The notes under the pieces were generated by a model, which was not told the origin of the DNA, searched no databases, and saw only the letters and a list, made by a program, of their open reading frames with translations. From Hyphomicrobiales bacterium (GTDB taxonomy: Bacteria; Pseudomonadota; Alphaproteobacteria; Rhizobiales; Phreatobacteraceae), in the NCBI GenBank assembly GCA_017304475.1, contig JAFKKV010000035.1:1-64000 (forward strand): a stretch of 64,000 nucleotides of DNA. Direction: 5' to 3'. Each line of letters starts with the position of its first letter. Positions within the stretch are counted from its first letter, which is position 1. Below, piece after piece: positions 18,810-27,750 of the stretch. The position numbers and the translations under genes were made by a program.

Positions 18810-19244
18810 ATGCGCCCAGTCGCTCTCGCTCTCGGTCTTGCCCTTTTGCCGGCCGCGGCTTTCGCCCAGGCTCCGGCGCCCGCGCCGCGCGACCCCGATG
18901 CCGGCCGCTTCACCTTGCGCGACACACCCGACGGCCTGTTGCGCCTGGATGGCCGCACCGGCCAGATCTCGCTCTGCAGCCGCCAGGACGGCAGTTTCAC
19001 CTGCCGGCTGGTGGCCGACGACCGGGCCGCGCTTCAGGCCGAGATCGACAGGCTGAAGGCCGAAAACGACGCGCTGAAGCGCGGCGGCGCCACCGCTCAG
19101 GCACGCCCCGGCACAGACGGCCAGAGCCTCAACCTGCCGAGCGACCAGGAGGTCGACCGCGCGATGAGCCTGGCCGAGCGCATCATCCGGCGCTTCATGG
19201 GCATCATCCGCGAAACCGACCAGGAGCAGGGTAGGCGGCTTTAG
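18810..19244 (+). CDS. Small secreted coiled-coil protein, unknown function
   Basis: The 144-residue protein has a clear Sec signal peptide (MRPVALALGLALLPAAAFAQ) followed by an Ala/Pro linker. The middle block contains two Cys (LCSRQDGSFTCRL) that could form a disulfide, then a short coiled coil (RAALQAEIDRLKAENDALK, about 70-88). The C-terminal 30 residues form a basic amphipathic helix. The start at 18810 is fixed by a strong AAGGAGG site at 18798-18804. I do not recognise the family. It stands alone between a divergent acyltransferase gene and a repeat element, so its likely place is the periplasm. Confidence 0.75.
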   Translation: MRPVALALGLALLPAAAFAQAPAPAPRDPDAGRFTLRDTPDGLLRLDGRTGQISLCSRQDGSFTCRLVADDRAALQAEIDRLKAENDALKRGGATAQARPGTDGQSLNLPSDQEVDRAMSLAERIIRRFMGIIRETDQEQGRRL

Positions 19245-19370
19245 GGTGGCGGCGGCGCGTGACGTGAATTCCGGGCCTGATTGAGCGGGCCGGCCCATCT
19301 GGCCCCTCATCCGCCGCCCTCTCTCGCAAGCGCATGCCGGATCCACACAACGCGCCGTTCGAGTACCTAA

Positions 19371-19520
19371 CGTCACCCCCGGCGAGCGAAGCGAGGGAAG
19401 GGGGTCCAGGGGGTGCAGGGCCCTTCGCTCGACACCGCTAAATCTCCTGGATTATGCGCTGAAAGCGCAGCCTGTTGGCCCCTGGACCCCCTTCCCTCGC
19501 TTCGCTCGCCGGGGGTGACG
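19371..19520. repeat. Inverted repeat, family A copy 1 (perfect 42-bp arms)
   Basis: Arms at 19371-19412 and 19479-19520 are exact reverse complements over 42 bp, beginning CGTCACCCCCGGCGAGCGAA and separated by 66 bp. Inside the loop lies a small ATGCGCT-GAA-AGCGCAG hairpin. The same arm core recurs at 27751-27950. The element sits between the small secreted gene and the 3' end of map and contains no gene. Confidence 0.9.
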
Positions 19521-19574
19521 TAGAGAATGTCGCAAGCCCGCAAGCGGGCGCGGACCTACGCGCAGCGCCCGACC

Positions 19575-20408
19575 TTAGCCCACGCTCTTGTAGGGTGGCT
19601 TGTCGAGACCCTTGGGCGACAGGGTGAAGATCTCCACGCCCGTCTCGGTCACCGCGACCGTATGCTCGAACTGCGCCGACAGGGAACGGTCGCGGGTTAC
19701 CGCGGTCCAGCCGTCGGAGAGCACCTTCACATGCGGCCGGCCGAGATTGATCATCGGCTCGATGGTGAAGAACATGCCGGGCTTCAGCACGCTGCCTTCA
19801 CCCGGCCGGCCGAGATGGACGATGTTCGGCTCGTCATGGAACATCCGGCCGAGGCCATGGCCGCAGAAGTCGCGCACCACGCTCATATGCTGGGGTTCGA
19901 CGAAGGACTGGATGGCATGGCCGATATCGCCGACCGTATTGCCCGGCTTCACCGCGGCAACGCCCAGCATCAGCGATTCATAGGTGACGTCGATCAGCCG
20001 CTCGGCCCGGCGCGGGATCTCGCCCACCGCATACATGCGCGAGCTGTCGCCGTGCCAGCCGTCGAGCACGAAGGTCACGTCGACATTGACGATGTCGCCG
20101 TCGCGCAGGGGCTTGTCGTTGGGGATGCCGTGGCAGACCACGTGGTTGATCGAGGTGCAGGTCGAGCGCTCGTAGCCGCGATACATCAGCGTCGCCGGAT
20201 AAGCGCGATGATCCATGGCGAATTCGAACACGAGCTGGTCGATGCGGTCGGTCGGCACGCCGACATCGACCTCGCCGACGAGCATGTCGAGACATTCGGC
20301 GACGAGGCGTCCCGCCGCGCGCATGCCGTCGAAGGCTTCCGGCCCGTAAAGTTTGATCTGGCCGTTCTTGCGCATCGGCGCAGTCCCGGCATCCACATAA
20401 GTAACCAC
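19575..20408 (-). CDS. map: Type I methionine aminopeptidase
   Basis: This is a type I methionine aminopeptidase that removes the initiator Met from new proteins. All metal ligands are present: the two Asp of NVDVTFVLDGWHGDSSR, the His of GHGLGRMFHDEPN, and the two Glu of FFTIEPMI and QFEHTVAVTE. The start is set at a GTG (20408), giving 277 residues and an N-terminus MTYVDAGTAP like rhizobial Map proteins; an ATG at 20375 and a much longer frame to 20555 are alternatives, but the added 49 residues look non-coding. A LacI-type gene is divergent. In many alphaproteobacteria map is an unlinked housekeeping gene. Confidence 0.93.
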   Translation of the reverse strand: MVTYVDAGTAPMRKNGQIKLYGPEAFDGMRAAGRLVAECLDMLVGEVDVGVPTDRIDQLVFEFAMDHRAYPATLMYRGYERSTCTSINHVVCHGIPNDKPLRDGDIVNVDVTFVLDGWHGDSSRMYAVGEIPRRAERLIDVTYESLMLGVAAVKPGNTVGDIGHAIQSFVEPQHMSVVRDFCGHGLGRMFHDEPNIVHLGRPGEGSVLKPGMFFTIEPMINLGRPHVKVLSDGWTAVTRDRSLSAQFEHTVAVTETGVEIFTLSPKGLDKPPYKSVG

Positions 20409-20558
20409 TGGCAAATTCCTGATCTGCCCGGAAAATAGGGAATTCACGCAGCCGCGCAAGCCTGCCCGACGGGGATCAGCCTTTCGCCGACCGGCCGGCG
20501 GCGCGGGAGATCCGTCGAAAGAACGAGGGTTGAAGCGATCGGGGCCCGCTTTCAAATC

Positions 20559-20568
20559 TTGAATTCAA
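20559..20568. promoter_or_regulatory. Palindromic operator candidate before the LacI gene
   Basis: TTGAATTCAA is a perfect 10-bp palindrome 31 bp upstream of the LacI-type start, inside a locally AT-rich stretch of an otherwise GC-rich intergenic region. LacI proteins bind such sites and often autoregulate; assignment is by position only. Confidence 0.4.
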
Positions 20569-20599
20569 ACTTTAGGTTCGGCGCAGGCGGAGATGTCCC

Positions 20600-21637
20600 A
20601 TGTCCGGTTTTGCTGACGGCTCCGCGCGGGGCAGGGTGACCTTGCAGCACATCGCCGACGAACTCGGCGTATCCACCGCCACCGTCTCGCTGTCGCTCCG
20701 GTCGAGCCCGCTGGTGGCGGCCGCCACCCGCGACAAGGTCCAGGCGGTCGCCCGCGCGCTCGGCTATATCTACAACCGCTCGGCGGCGAGCCTGCGCACC
20801 GCGCGCACCAATATGATCGCGGTCGGCTTCAACGATATCGTCAATCCCTATTTCGGCGAGCTGCTCGCCGCGATCGAGGAGACGCTGGCCGGCTCCGGCC
20901 ACACCGTGCTGCTCGGCACCTATTGCGACGATCCGGCCAAGCAGGACCGGGTGCTGCGCACGCTGAAGGAATATCGCCCCGACGGCATGATCGTCTGCCC
21001 GGCCAATGGCGCCGCCGCGGCGTCCCTCACCGACGTCTCCGATGCCGGCATTCCCCTGGTCCAGGTCTCGCGCGAAATATCCGATGTCGGCCTGGATTTC
21101 GTCGGCTCGAACGATGCGCTGGGCACCCGCACGGCTCTCGACCACCTGTTCGAGCTCGGGCACCGGCGCATCGCCATTATCGGCGGCACCGACGCCATGT
21201 CGACCGGCGCGAACCGCCGCAATGCCTATCGCGCCTGTCTCGCCGAGCGCGGCATCGCGGTGGAGCCGGAGCTGATGGTCGCGGGCTTCGGCACGCGCGA
21301 TCTCGGCTTTGCCGGCATTCATGCCTTGCTGGATCTCGCCGAGCCGCCCACGGCGGCGGTCTGTTTCAACGACCTGACCGCCTTCGGCGTGATGCTCGGA
21401 TTGCGCCATCGCGGCCGCGAGGCCGGCCGCGACTTCTCCGTGGTCGGCTCCGACGACGTCAAGGAGGCCGAGCTCTGGGCACCCGGCCTCACCACGGTGA
21501 AGAACCATCAGGCCGAAATGGGCCGGCGGGCCTGCGAGCGGCTGCTCGCCCGCATGGTCAATCCGGCGCTGACGCCGGAACGCATCGTCATCGCGCCGAC
21601 GCTGGTGGTGCGGGGCAGCACCACCAGCATCGGCTGA
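20600..21637 (+). CDS. LacI-family transcriptional regulator
   Basis: The 345-residue protein has an N-terminal LacI helix-turn-helix (VTLQHIADELGVSTATVSLSLR, about residues 12-33), the hinge YIYNRSAASLRTART, and a periplasmic-binding-protein-like effector domain (about 65-340) with the typical SNDALGTRTALDHLFELGHRRIA segment. It probably senses a sugar or sugar acid. No transport or catabolic operon adjoins it directly; neighbours are map (divergent) and a DoxX gene (convergent). Its target may therefore be distant, or limited to itself. Confidence 0.9.
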   Translation: MSGFADGSARGRVTLQHIADELGVSTATVSLSLRSSPLVAAATRDKVQAVARALGYIYNRSAASLRTARTNMIAVGFNDIVNPYFGELLAAIEETLAGSGHTVLLGTYCDDPAKQDRVLRTLKEYRPDGMIVCPANGAAAASLTDVSDAGIPLVQVSREISDVGLDFVGSNDALGTRTALDHLFELGHRRIAIIGGTDAMSTGANRRNAYRACLAERGIAVEPELMVAGFGTRDLGFAGIHALLDLAEPPTAAVCFNDLTAFGVMLGLRHRGREAGRDFSVVGSDDVKEAELWAPGLTTVKNHQAEMGRRACERLLARMVNPALTPERIVIAPTLVVRGSTTSIG

Positions 21638-21703
21638 GATTGCAGCGGGATGCCGGCGCCCCACGGCCGCGACATCACGGCCATTTGACCGGCTCGGATC
21701 GGC

Positions 21704-22144
21704 TCAGGCCGAGCGCAGCGCCGGCGCGGTTCCGGCCTGCCAGAACAGCAGCGGCCGCGCCCTCAGCGCCAGCGCGCCGTCGCCGATCAGCGCATGGGCG
21801 ACCGAGGCGATGATCAGGAAGGCCGGATATTCCCAGCCGCCATTGGCGGCGGTGAACAGCCAGCCGTTCGGCAGGTGCACCATGAAGGCGCCGGCCATGA
21901 TCGGCAGCAGCAGGATCGAGACCTGGCGGCCGTAGAAGCCAGCAATGATCAGCACTCCGCCGATCAATTCGGCCAGCACGATGGGCCAGGCGAGAAAGCC
22001 CGGAAGGCCCTGGGACCCCAGGAAGCCGGCAAAGCCCGGCATGGTGAAGACGACATATTTCAGCAGGGCATGCGAGATCCACATGGCGCCCAATGCGATG
22101 CGCAGCACGAGGAGACCATAGGGGGCGGTGCGTTCGTCGATCAT
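21704..22144 (-). CDS. DoxX-family membrane protein
   Basis: The 146-residue protein has four hydrophobic helices with the DoxX pattern (LLVLRIALGAMWISHALLK, then LPGFLAWPIVLAELIGGVLIIAGF). DoxX-like proteins are small inner-membrane proteins linked to quinone or thiol redox processes; function here is unproven. The start at 22144 fits a short AGGGGATCC leader. It is divergent from a LysR regulator with a 147-bp gap, the usual sign that the regulator controls it. Confidence 0.82.
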   Translation of the reverse strand: MIDERTAPYGLLVLRIALGAMWISHALLKYVVFTMPGFAGFLGSQGLPGFLAWPIVLAELIGGVLIIAGFYGRQVSILLLPIMAGAFMVHLPNGWLFTAANGGWEYPAFLIIASVAHALIGDGALALRARPLLFWQAGTAPALRSA

Positions 22145-22232
22145 TTTCAGGGGATCCTTCGGCGGAAAGGCTGGGAAAGGCGGCTGGCCGCCGCGGCTGT
22201 CACAAATTGGCAATCCAGGACCCGCAAGTAAA

Positions 22233-22269
22233 TTGACTCAATCGCAAGGATTTGCTTGCATCTACGCAA
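22233..22269 (+). promoter_or_regulatory. LysR/DoxX divergent promoter elements
   Basis: A TTGACT (-35-like) lies at 22233-22238. Downstream, TTGC at 22252-22255 and GCAA at 22266-22269 form an interrupted dyad containing a T-N11-A match, the usual LysR contact pattern. It lies in the gap between doxX and the LysR gene; assignment is inferred. Confidence 0.35.
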
Positions 22270-22291
22270 GGCGCCAGGAGAATGCATAACA

Positions 22292-23209
22292 ATGACACCG
22301 CCGCTCGTTTCTTGGGACGATTACCGGACCGTCTTGGCGGTCTCGCTCGCCCGGTCCTTGGCCGGCGCGGCCGAGTTGCTCGGCGTCAACCAGTCAACGG
22401 TGTTCCGAAGGCTCGGCGCCATGGAGGACCGGCTCGGCGCAAGGCTGTTCGAGCGCAGCCGCACCGGCTATTCGCTGACCCCGGCCGGCGAGGAAATGGT
22501 CAAGCTGGCCAACAAGATGGCCGACGAGATCGTTGATTTCGAGCGGCGCCTGACCGGCCAGGACCTGCGTCCTCAGGGCGACCTCAGGGTGACCACCAAC
22601 GATACGCTGCTGGTGCACCTGCTGACCCCGATCTTCGCCTCCTTCCGCAAGCTCAATCCGGGCATCACGCTCGACATCGTGGTCGGCAACGAGTCGCTCA
22701 ACCTGTCGAAACGCGACGCCGACGTGGCGATCCGCGCGACCAATGATCCGCCGGAGACCCTGGTCGGGCGTCGGGTCGCCAATATTCCCTGGGGCATTTT
22801 CGCGGCCAAGAGCCTCGGCATCACCACGCTCGACCCGGCCGATTACCGCTCCCACAGCTGGATCGGCGTCGGCGACAACCTGCGCAATCTGGGGCCGGCG
22901 AAATGGCTCGCGCAGAATGTCGGCGAGGACAGGATCGGCTGGCGCATCAATACCATTCTGGGTCTCGCCGAGGCGGTGGCCGAGGGCGCCGGCATCGGCA
23001 TCCTGCCCTGGTTCATCGCCCAGACCTTCCCCAATCTCATCGCCTTGAGCGAACCCAGGGCCGAGCATTCCGGCGCGCTCTGGCTGCTGACCCATCCGGA
23101 CCTGCGCAACACCGCGCGGGTGCGCACCTTCATGGACCATGTCGCGCTGGAGATCGGCAAGAAGCGAGCGCTCATCGAAGGCACCAAGGCACCGCTGGTC
23201 ACCGCTTGA
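22292..23209 (+). CDS. LysR-family transcriptional regulator
   Basis: The 305-residue protein has the LysR winged helix at the N-terminus (LARSLAGAAELLGVNQSTVFRRLGAMEDRLGARLFERSR region, about residues 17-56) and a C-terminal effector domain. The second half of the recognition block reads QSTVFRRL rather than the commoner QPAVSRQI, placing it in the VttR/CrgA-like branch. ATG 22292 follows an AGGAG site (22276-22280); a TTG at 22256 is upstream in frame. It is divergent from doxX and likely regulates it in response to a small aromatic or oxidant. Confidence 0.9.
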   Translation: MTPPLVSWDDYRTVLAVSLARSLAGAAELLGVNQSTVFRRLGAMEDRLGARLFERSRTGYSLTPAGEEMVKLANKMADEIVDFERRLTGQDLRPQGDLRVTTNDTLLVHLLTPIFASFRKLNPGITLDIVVGNESLNLSKRDADVAIRATNDPPETLVGRRVANIPWGIFAAKSLGITTLDPADYRSHSWIGVGDNLRNLGPAKWLAQNVGEDRIGWRINTILGLAEAVAEGAGIGILPWFIAQTFPNLIALSEPRAEHSGALWLLTHPDLRNTARVRTFMDHVALEIGKKRALIEGTKAPLVTA

Positions 23210-23218
23210 GGCAGCCGG

Positions 23219-23725
23219 TCAGGCGGTTTTGGGCGCTATCTTCCGCTTGCGCCGCTGCAAAGGCGCCATTACGAGCCCGCACAGGAACCAGCCGGCGAAG
23301 AAACCGCCGCCGGCACTGATCAATCCCTCGCTGGTGACCGGCACCGCGGGCTCGAAATGAGCGAAGGCGCGCCGGGCGATGTCGGGTTCGAAACCGGTCG
23401 CGAACAGGCCGAGCCGGCGGAACGGGCCGGCCTCGGCATAGGCCTGCAATTGCCGCTCCAGCCGGTCGCCGCGGGCGATGTCCTGTTCCAACTGCTCGCC
23501 GCGCTGGCGGATGAACTGGTCGCCATTGGCTTTCAGCCGTTCCAGCCCCTGGTCGCGGCTGAGACTCAGCCTGGCCGCATCCGCGTCGAAATTCGCCACG
23601 ACGCGCTTGATCTCGTCGATCGCGCCGCCCAGCCTCTGGCGATATTGCTGGGCGAATTCAGGCAGTTGCGACGCCAGAATGCCGCTGAGCAGAGCCAGGA
23701 AAAAGGCGATCCGGCGCAGGATCAT
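23219..23725 (-). CDS. DUF2937 family membrane protein
   Basis: The 168-residue protein matches DUF2937: one N-terminal membrane segment (about residues 5-22) followed by SQLPEFAQQYRQRLGGAIDE, a charged helical region of about 90 residues, and a C-terminal glycine-rich membrane segment. Proteins of this family are widespread in alpha- and gammaproteobacteria without a known role. It ends 9 bp from the end of the LysR gene (convergent). Confidence 0.8.
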   Translation of the reverse strand: MILRRIAFFLALLSGILASQLPEFAQQYRQRLGGAIDEIKRVVANFDADAARLSLSRDQGLERLKANGDQFIRQRGEQLEQDIARGDRLERQLQAYAEAGPFRRLGLFATGFEPDIARRAFAHFEPAVPVTSEGLISAGGGFFAGWFLCGLVMAPLQRRKRKIAPKTA

Positions 23726-23807
23726 GAGCGGCGTCTCCGGGTTGGCGCGGGTTCAAGCCTATCGCCTGAACCCGCCCTGGCAAGCCGGCAGGACGCCGAT
23801 CGCGCGA

Positions 23808-24803
23808 TCAGAACCGGATATTGGCGTCGCTGATGATCGGACCCCACTTGCCGATCTCGGCGCGAATGAAGGCCCTGAGGTCGTCGGGCGTGCCGCCGGA
23901 CGGCTCCAGGCCGAGCTTGGCGAACATTTCGCGCGCGGCGTCGCTGGTCAGATAGGCATTGGTCTCGGCATTGAACCGGGCGACGATCGCGTCCGGCGTG
24001 CCGGTCGGGGCCATCACCGCATACCAGACCGAGGCCTCGAAGCCGGGCAGCCCGGCCTCGGAGACCGTCGGCACATTGGGCAGGCCGGGCCAGCGCCGCC
24101 CGGTGGCGATCGCCAGGGCCGAGAGCTGGTTGCTCTGGATATTGGTGACATAGGCGGCCATCGAATCCATGCCGATATCGATATGGCCGCCAAGCAGGTC
24201 GGCGATGATCTGGGCGCTGCCGCGATATTGCACGGCGTTGAAGTCGATGCCGCCGGCGCGGCCGAGCAGGAGGCCGGTAATGTGGCCGAGCGTGCCGTTG
24301 CCGGGGAAGCCGACCGAGAGCTTGCCGGGATTGCGCTTGGCATAGGCGATGAGCGAGGCGAGGTCGGTGATCGGCGAACCCGGCTTGGCGACGATGATGA
24401 CCGGCAGCTTGGCGACCAGGGCCACCGGCGCGAAATCGCGCTCGGGATCGAACTGCATGTTGCTGTACATCAGCTTGTTGGTCGCGGCCGGCCCGGTGGT
24501 CGCGAACAGGAAGGTGTAGCCGTCGGCCGGCGCCTTGGCGACTGCCGCGCCGCCGATATTGCCGCCGGCGCCGCCCCGGTTGTCGATGATCACCGGCTGG
24601 CCGAGCGACTTGTTGAGATATTCGGCGAAGGAGCGCGCCAGCACATCCGACGCGGTGCCGGCCGTGAACGGCACGACCAGGGTGATCGGCCGCGCCGGCC
24701 AGGTTTGGGCGCGCGCATCGGCGGCGGGCAGGGCGATGGTCGCGGCGGCAGCCAGCATTGCCACCACCCGCAAGGCGCGGGCAACAAACCGGTTCATGAG
24801 CAT
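23808..24803 (-). CDS. Bug-family (TctC) solute-binding protein
   Basis: The 331-residue periplasmic protein has a signal peptide (residues about 1-32, ending ARA) and the Bug/TctC fold, with WPARPITLVVPFTAGTASD after cleavage, IDNRGGAGGNIG (about 74-85) and KAPADGYT. Such proteins bind carboxylates such as tricarboxylates or aromatic acids and either feed a TctAB permease or act alone as sensors. No tctAB genes are here. The start is ATG 24803, 5 bases after GGGAG. It is divergent from the aldolase, bicupin and DUF6282 operon (188-bp gap) and may capture that pathway's substrate. Confidence 0.9.
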   Translation of the reverse strand: MLMNRFVARALRVVAMLAAAATIALPAADARAQTWPARPITLVVPFTAGTASDVLARSFAEYLNKSLGQPVIIDNRGGAGGNIGGAAVAKAPADGYTFLFATTGPAATNKLMYSNMQFDPERDFAPVALVAKLPVIIVAKPGSPITDLASLIAYAKRNPGKLSVGFPGNGTLGHITGLLLGRAGGIDFNAVQYRGSAQIIADLLGGHIDIGMDSMAAYVTNIQSNQLSALAIATGRRWPGLPNVPTVSEAGLPGFEASVWYAVMAPTGTPDAIVARFNAETNAYLTSDAAREMFAKLGLEPSGGTPDDLRAFIRAEIGKWGPIISDANIRF

Positions 24804-24991
24804 CTCGTCTCCCAGGGCGGCGAAGATTCCGCCGCAATTTCGCGTTGGCCCTGTCATAGCGCCCGCCGGCGGTCCGGCAGCATCGACGGGCGGTCATTCC
24901 GCATCGTGAAACGCTCGCGCGATCCGATGGTTCGCGCCCGGCTTTCAGAGCAAGGTGCGGCGCTGACCGAACCCGTGAAAAGAGCCCCTGC

Positions 24992-25774
24992 ATGAGCGAG
25001 CCTCGCCCCGACCCGAAATCATTTCGCGCGCGCTTCGCCGCCGGCGAGACGCTTGTCGGCACTTTCATCAAGACCCCGACCAGCCACGGCATCGAGATCG
25101 TCGGCGATCTCGGCTTCGACTTTGTGGTCATCGACGAAGAACATGCGCCCTTCGACCGCATGGCGACCGACATCGCGCTGCTCGCGGCACGCGCCTCCGG
25201 CACCGCCGGCATCGTGCGTGTGCCCTCGGCCTCGCCCGAAGGCATCCTGTCCGTGCTCGATTGCGGCGCCGTCGGCATTCTCGTGCCGCATGTGGCGAGC
25301 GCCGCTAGGGCGCGCGAGATCGCCGCGGCCTGCCGCTACAAGGGCGGCGCGCGCGGCTTCTCGGCCTCGCCGCGCGCCGGGCGCTATGGCAGCGTCAAGA
25401 TGTGGGACCATGTGGCGGCGGCCGACGCGACCACCACGGTCATCGCCATGATCGAGGACCCCTCCGCGCTCGACGAGATCGATCAGATCCTCGCCGTCGA
25501 GGGCATTGACGGCGTGTTCATCGGGCGCGGAGATCTGACGGTCGCGCTCGGCGCGCCGAACCGCGACGCACCGGCCGTCAAGGACGCGGTCGCCCGCATC
25601 ATCGCCGCCGCCAAGGCCGCCGGCAAACCGGTCTGCGTCATGGTCGACGGCGTCGCTGAGGCGACCGGCTTCGCTGGGCAGGGCGCCAGCGCCTTCATCG
25701 TCTCGTCGGACCAGGGCTTCCTGAAAAAGGCCGCGGCCCAGACGCTCGGCGATTTCGCAACTCTCAAGTCCTGA
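24992..25774 (+). CDS. HpcH/HpaI-type class II aldolase
   Basis: The 260-residue protein is a metal-dependent pyruvate aldolase of the HpcH/HpaI (citramalate lyase-like) family. Features are DFVVIDEEHAPFD with the acidic pocket (about 40-52), the metal ligands in MIEDPSALDEI (Glu) and IGRGDLTVALG (Asp), and GAVGILVPHV. Such enzymes split 2-keto-3-deoxy sugar acids or 4-hydroxy-2-ketoacids to pyruvate and an aldehyde. It heads a three-gene operon with a bicupin and a DUF6282 protein. The real substrate cannot be told from sequence. Confidence 0.88.
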   Translation: MSEPRPDPKSFRARFAAGETLVGTFIKTPTSHGIEIVGDLGFDFVVIDEEHAPFDRMATDIALLAARASGTAGIVRVPSASPEGILSVLDCGAVGILVPHVASAARAREIAAACRYKGGARGFSASPRAGRYGSVKMWDHVAAADATTTVIAMIEDPSALDEIDQILAVEGIDGVFIGRGDLTVALGAPNRDAPAVKDAVARIIAAAKAAGKPVCVMVDGVAEATGFAGQGASAFIVSSDQGFLKKAAAQTLGDFATLKS

Positions 25775-25842
25775 CCTTGGTTCAAATCCCGCCCTTGCCT
25801 GCCCAGCCCGCCGCCGCGCGGCGCTGAACCGGAGATACCACG

Positions 25843-26757
25843 ATGTTCCATGCAACCGACCCGCGCGCCACGCTCGGCGGCGCACCCAAGACGGCCGCCA
25901 AGGCGGCGACCGAATTCGCCGGCGCCGAATATGCCCGGTTTTATGCCCAGGGACCGCAGGAGCAGGGCGATTTCGGCCGCACCTGGTATGCCCGTGGCCA
26001 GAATTTCATCGTCGGCCATTCCGAGGTGGCGCCCGGCGGCGTGCTGGCGCGCAAGGGCCAGGTCGACGAATATTGCATCATCATTCCCGATGCCGTGACC
26101 AAGGTTCAGGTGAAGACGGCGACCGAGACCGTCGACATTCCCGGTTTCTCCATCGTCTTCGTGCCGCCGGGCGACTCCACCATCACCGTGTCGTCGGGCG
26201 GACGCATCGCGCGCCTGTTCTCCAGCCAGTCGGCCGATCTCGCCGCGCTGTCGTCGAATGCCGCTTCCTATGCCAAGCCGCATCCGAACCTGCCGCCGTT
26301 CCAGCCCTGGCCGGAGCCGCCGGCCGGCTGGCGGGTGCGCCATTACAGCCTGGAGATCAAGGGCGAGCAGGGCCGTTTCGGCCGGATCTTCCGCTGCACC
26401 ACGCTGATGGTGAACTTCCTCGATCCGCGCATCGGCCTGCGCGACATCACCAAGCTGTCGCCGCATCACCATGACGATTTCGAACAGGGCTCCTATGTCA
26501 TCGACGGCGCCTTCGTTCACGACATCCGCTGGCCCTGGACCCCGGACATGAATGTCTGGCGCGAGGACGAGCATGAGCTTCTGGCCGCCCCCTCGCTGAC
26601 CATCATCCCGCCGCCCTCGGTCCATACCTCGCGCTCGGTGCTGCCGGGCTTCAACCAGATGATCGATATCTTCTCGCCGCCGCGGGTGGATTTCTCGGAA
26701 AAGCCCGGCTGGGTGCTCAACGCCGACGATTATCCCATGCCCGGCGCCAAGGCCTGA
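25843..26757 (+). CDS. Bicupin-like protein, unknown function
   Basis: The 304-residue protein appears to have two cupin barrels. The first (about residues 40-130) carries QNFIVGHSEVAPGGVLARKGQVDEYCIIIP; the second (about 165-290) has LSPHHHDDFEQGSYVIDGAFVH, a cupin motif-1 region with three consecutive His and a following Glu that could bind a metal. A Pro-rich IIPPPSVHTSRSV segment ends the second barrel. The fold suggests an isomerase, dioxygenase or sugar-acid processing enzyme. I do not recognise a named family. The gene has a GGAGATACC ribosome site and lies between the aldolase and DUF6282 genes. Confidence 0.7.
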   Translation: MFHATDPRATLGGAPKTAAKAATEFAGAEYARFYAQGPQEQGDFGRTWYARGQNFIVGHSEVAPGGVLARKGQVDEYCIIIPDAVTKVQVKTATETVDIPGFSIVFVPPGDSTITVSSGGRIARLFSSQSADLAALSSNAASYAKPHPNLPPFQPWPEPPAGWRVRHYSLEIKGEQGRFGRIFRCTTLMVNFLDPRIGLRDITKLSPHHHDDFEQGSYVIDGAFVHDIRWPWTPDMNVWREDEHELLAAPSLTIIPPPSVHTSRSVLPGFNQMIDIFSPPRVDFSEKPGWVLNADDYPMPGAKA

Positions 26758-26773
26758 GACGAAGGAGACCATC

Positions 26774-27700
26774 ATGTCGGACGCCCCCGTTCAGGCCCAG
26801 GCCCATCCGCGCGCCGCCGAAATCAAGGAATTGCTGGTCGGCGCCATCGACCTGCACTGTCATTCAGGCCCGGCCGCCATGCCGCGCATTCTCGACCATC
26901 ACGAGGCGCTGATGGACTGCGCGGCCGCGAAGTTCCGCGCGCTGCTCTACAAGGACCATTTCTATCTCGGCACGGCCCACGCCATCATCCTGGAAAAGCT
27001 GTTCCCGGAAGCCGGCGTGAAGCTGTATTCGGGGCTCGCGCTCAACAATGCCTCCGGCGGCTTCAACCCGCATGCGGTCGATCACGCCATCAAGCTCGGC
27101 GCCAAGATCATCTGGATGCCGACGCTGTCGGCGGCCAATCACATTGCGGTGCAGGCCTCGGGCCAGGCCAAGACCTTCCCGAAGACCGCGCAGAAAATGC
27201 TCGATCCGGTGCCGCTGACCGCGCTCGACGCCAATGGCAAGGTCTCTGATCCGGTCAAGCAGATCCTCGACCTGATCGCCGAGGGTGACGTAATCCTGTC
27301 CGGCGGCCATCTCTCGGCCCAGGAACTGTTCCTGGTGTTCGACGAGGCCCGCGCGCGCGGCGTCAAGAAGATGCTGGTCAACCACCCGACCTATATCGTC
27401 GGCTGCACGGAAGAGGATATCCGGGGGCTCGTGGCGCTCGGCGCCTATATGGAGCACTCGATCTGCATGTTCGTCGAAGGCCGCTCGAAGAAGTTCAGCC
27501 CGGAGCAGCTCGCCCGGCTGATCGAGGTCGCCGGCGTCGACCGCACCGTGCTTTCCTCCGATCTCGGCCTGGTCGGCTCGCCGCGCCCGGTCGACGGTTT
27601 CCGCGCGGTGGTCGGCACGCTGCTCGACCTGCAGGTGTCGAAGACCGACATCCGCGCCATGATCGGCGGCCATGCGGCGAAGCTGCTGAACCTCGACTGA
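26774..27700 (+). CDS. DUF6282 family metal-hydrolase-like protein
   Basis: The 308-residue protein matches the DUF6282 family. It resembles metal-dependent amidohydrolases: VGAIDLHCHSGP at the N-terminus (about residues 23-34) supplies His-x-His, and later segments KDHFYLGTAHA, MLVNHPTY and SSDLGL could complete a TIM-barrel metal site. Its start is fixed by AAGGAG 9 bases upstream. As last gene of the aldolase and bicupin operon it may be a lactonase, decarboxylase or hydrolase acting on the same substrate chain. The pathway has no name known to me. Confidence 0.78.
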   Translation: MSDAPVQAQAHPRAAEIKELLVGAIDLHCHSGPAAMPRILDHHEALMDCAAAKFRALLYKDHFYLGTAHAIILEKLFPEAGVKLYSGLALNNASGGFNPHAVDHAIKLGAKIIWMPTLSAANHIAVQASGQAKTFPKTAQKMLDPVPLTALDANGKVSDPVKQILDLIAEGDVILSGGHLSAQELFLVFDEARARGVKKMLVNHPTYIVGCTEEDIRGLVALGAYMEHSICMFVEGRSKKFSPEQLARLIEVAGVDRTVLSSDLGLVGSPRPVDGFRAVVGTLLDLQVSKTDIRAMIGGHAAKLLNLD

Positions 27701-27750
27701 GGTCAGCAGCAAGTCCTCGGCGCGGCCGGGGATGCGGACGTGAACCTTTA

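Noticed and set aside
18810..19244. Lipoprotein or hemolysin-type function for the small secreted protein
   Set aside because: There is no lipobox Cys after the signal and no recognisable domain, so it is left as unknown.
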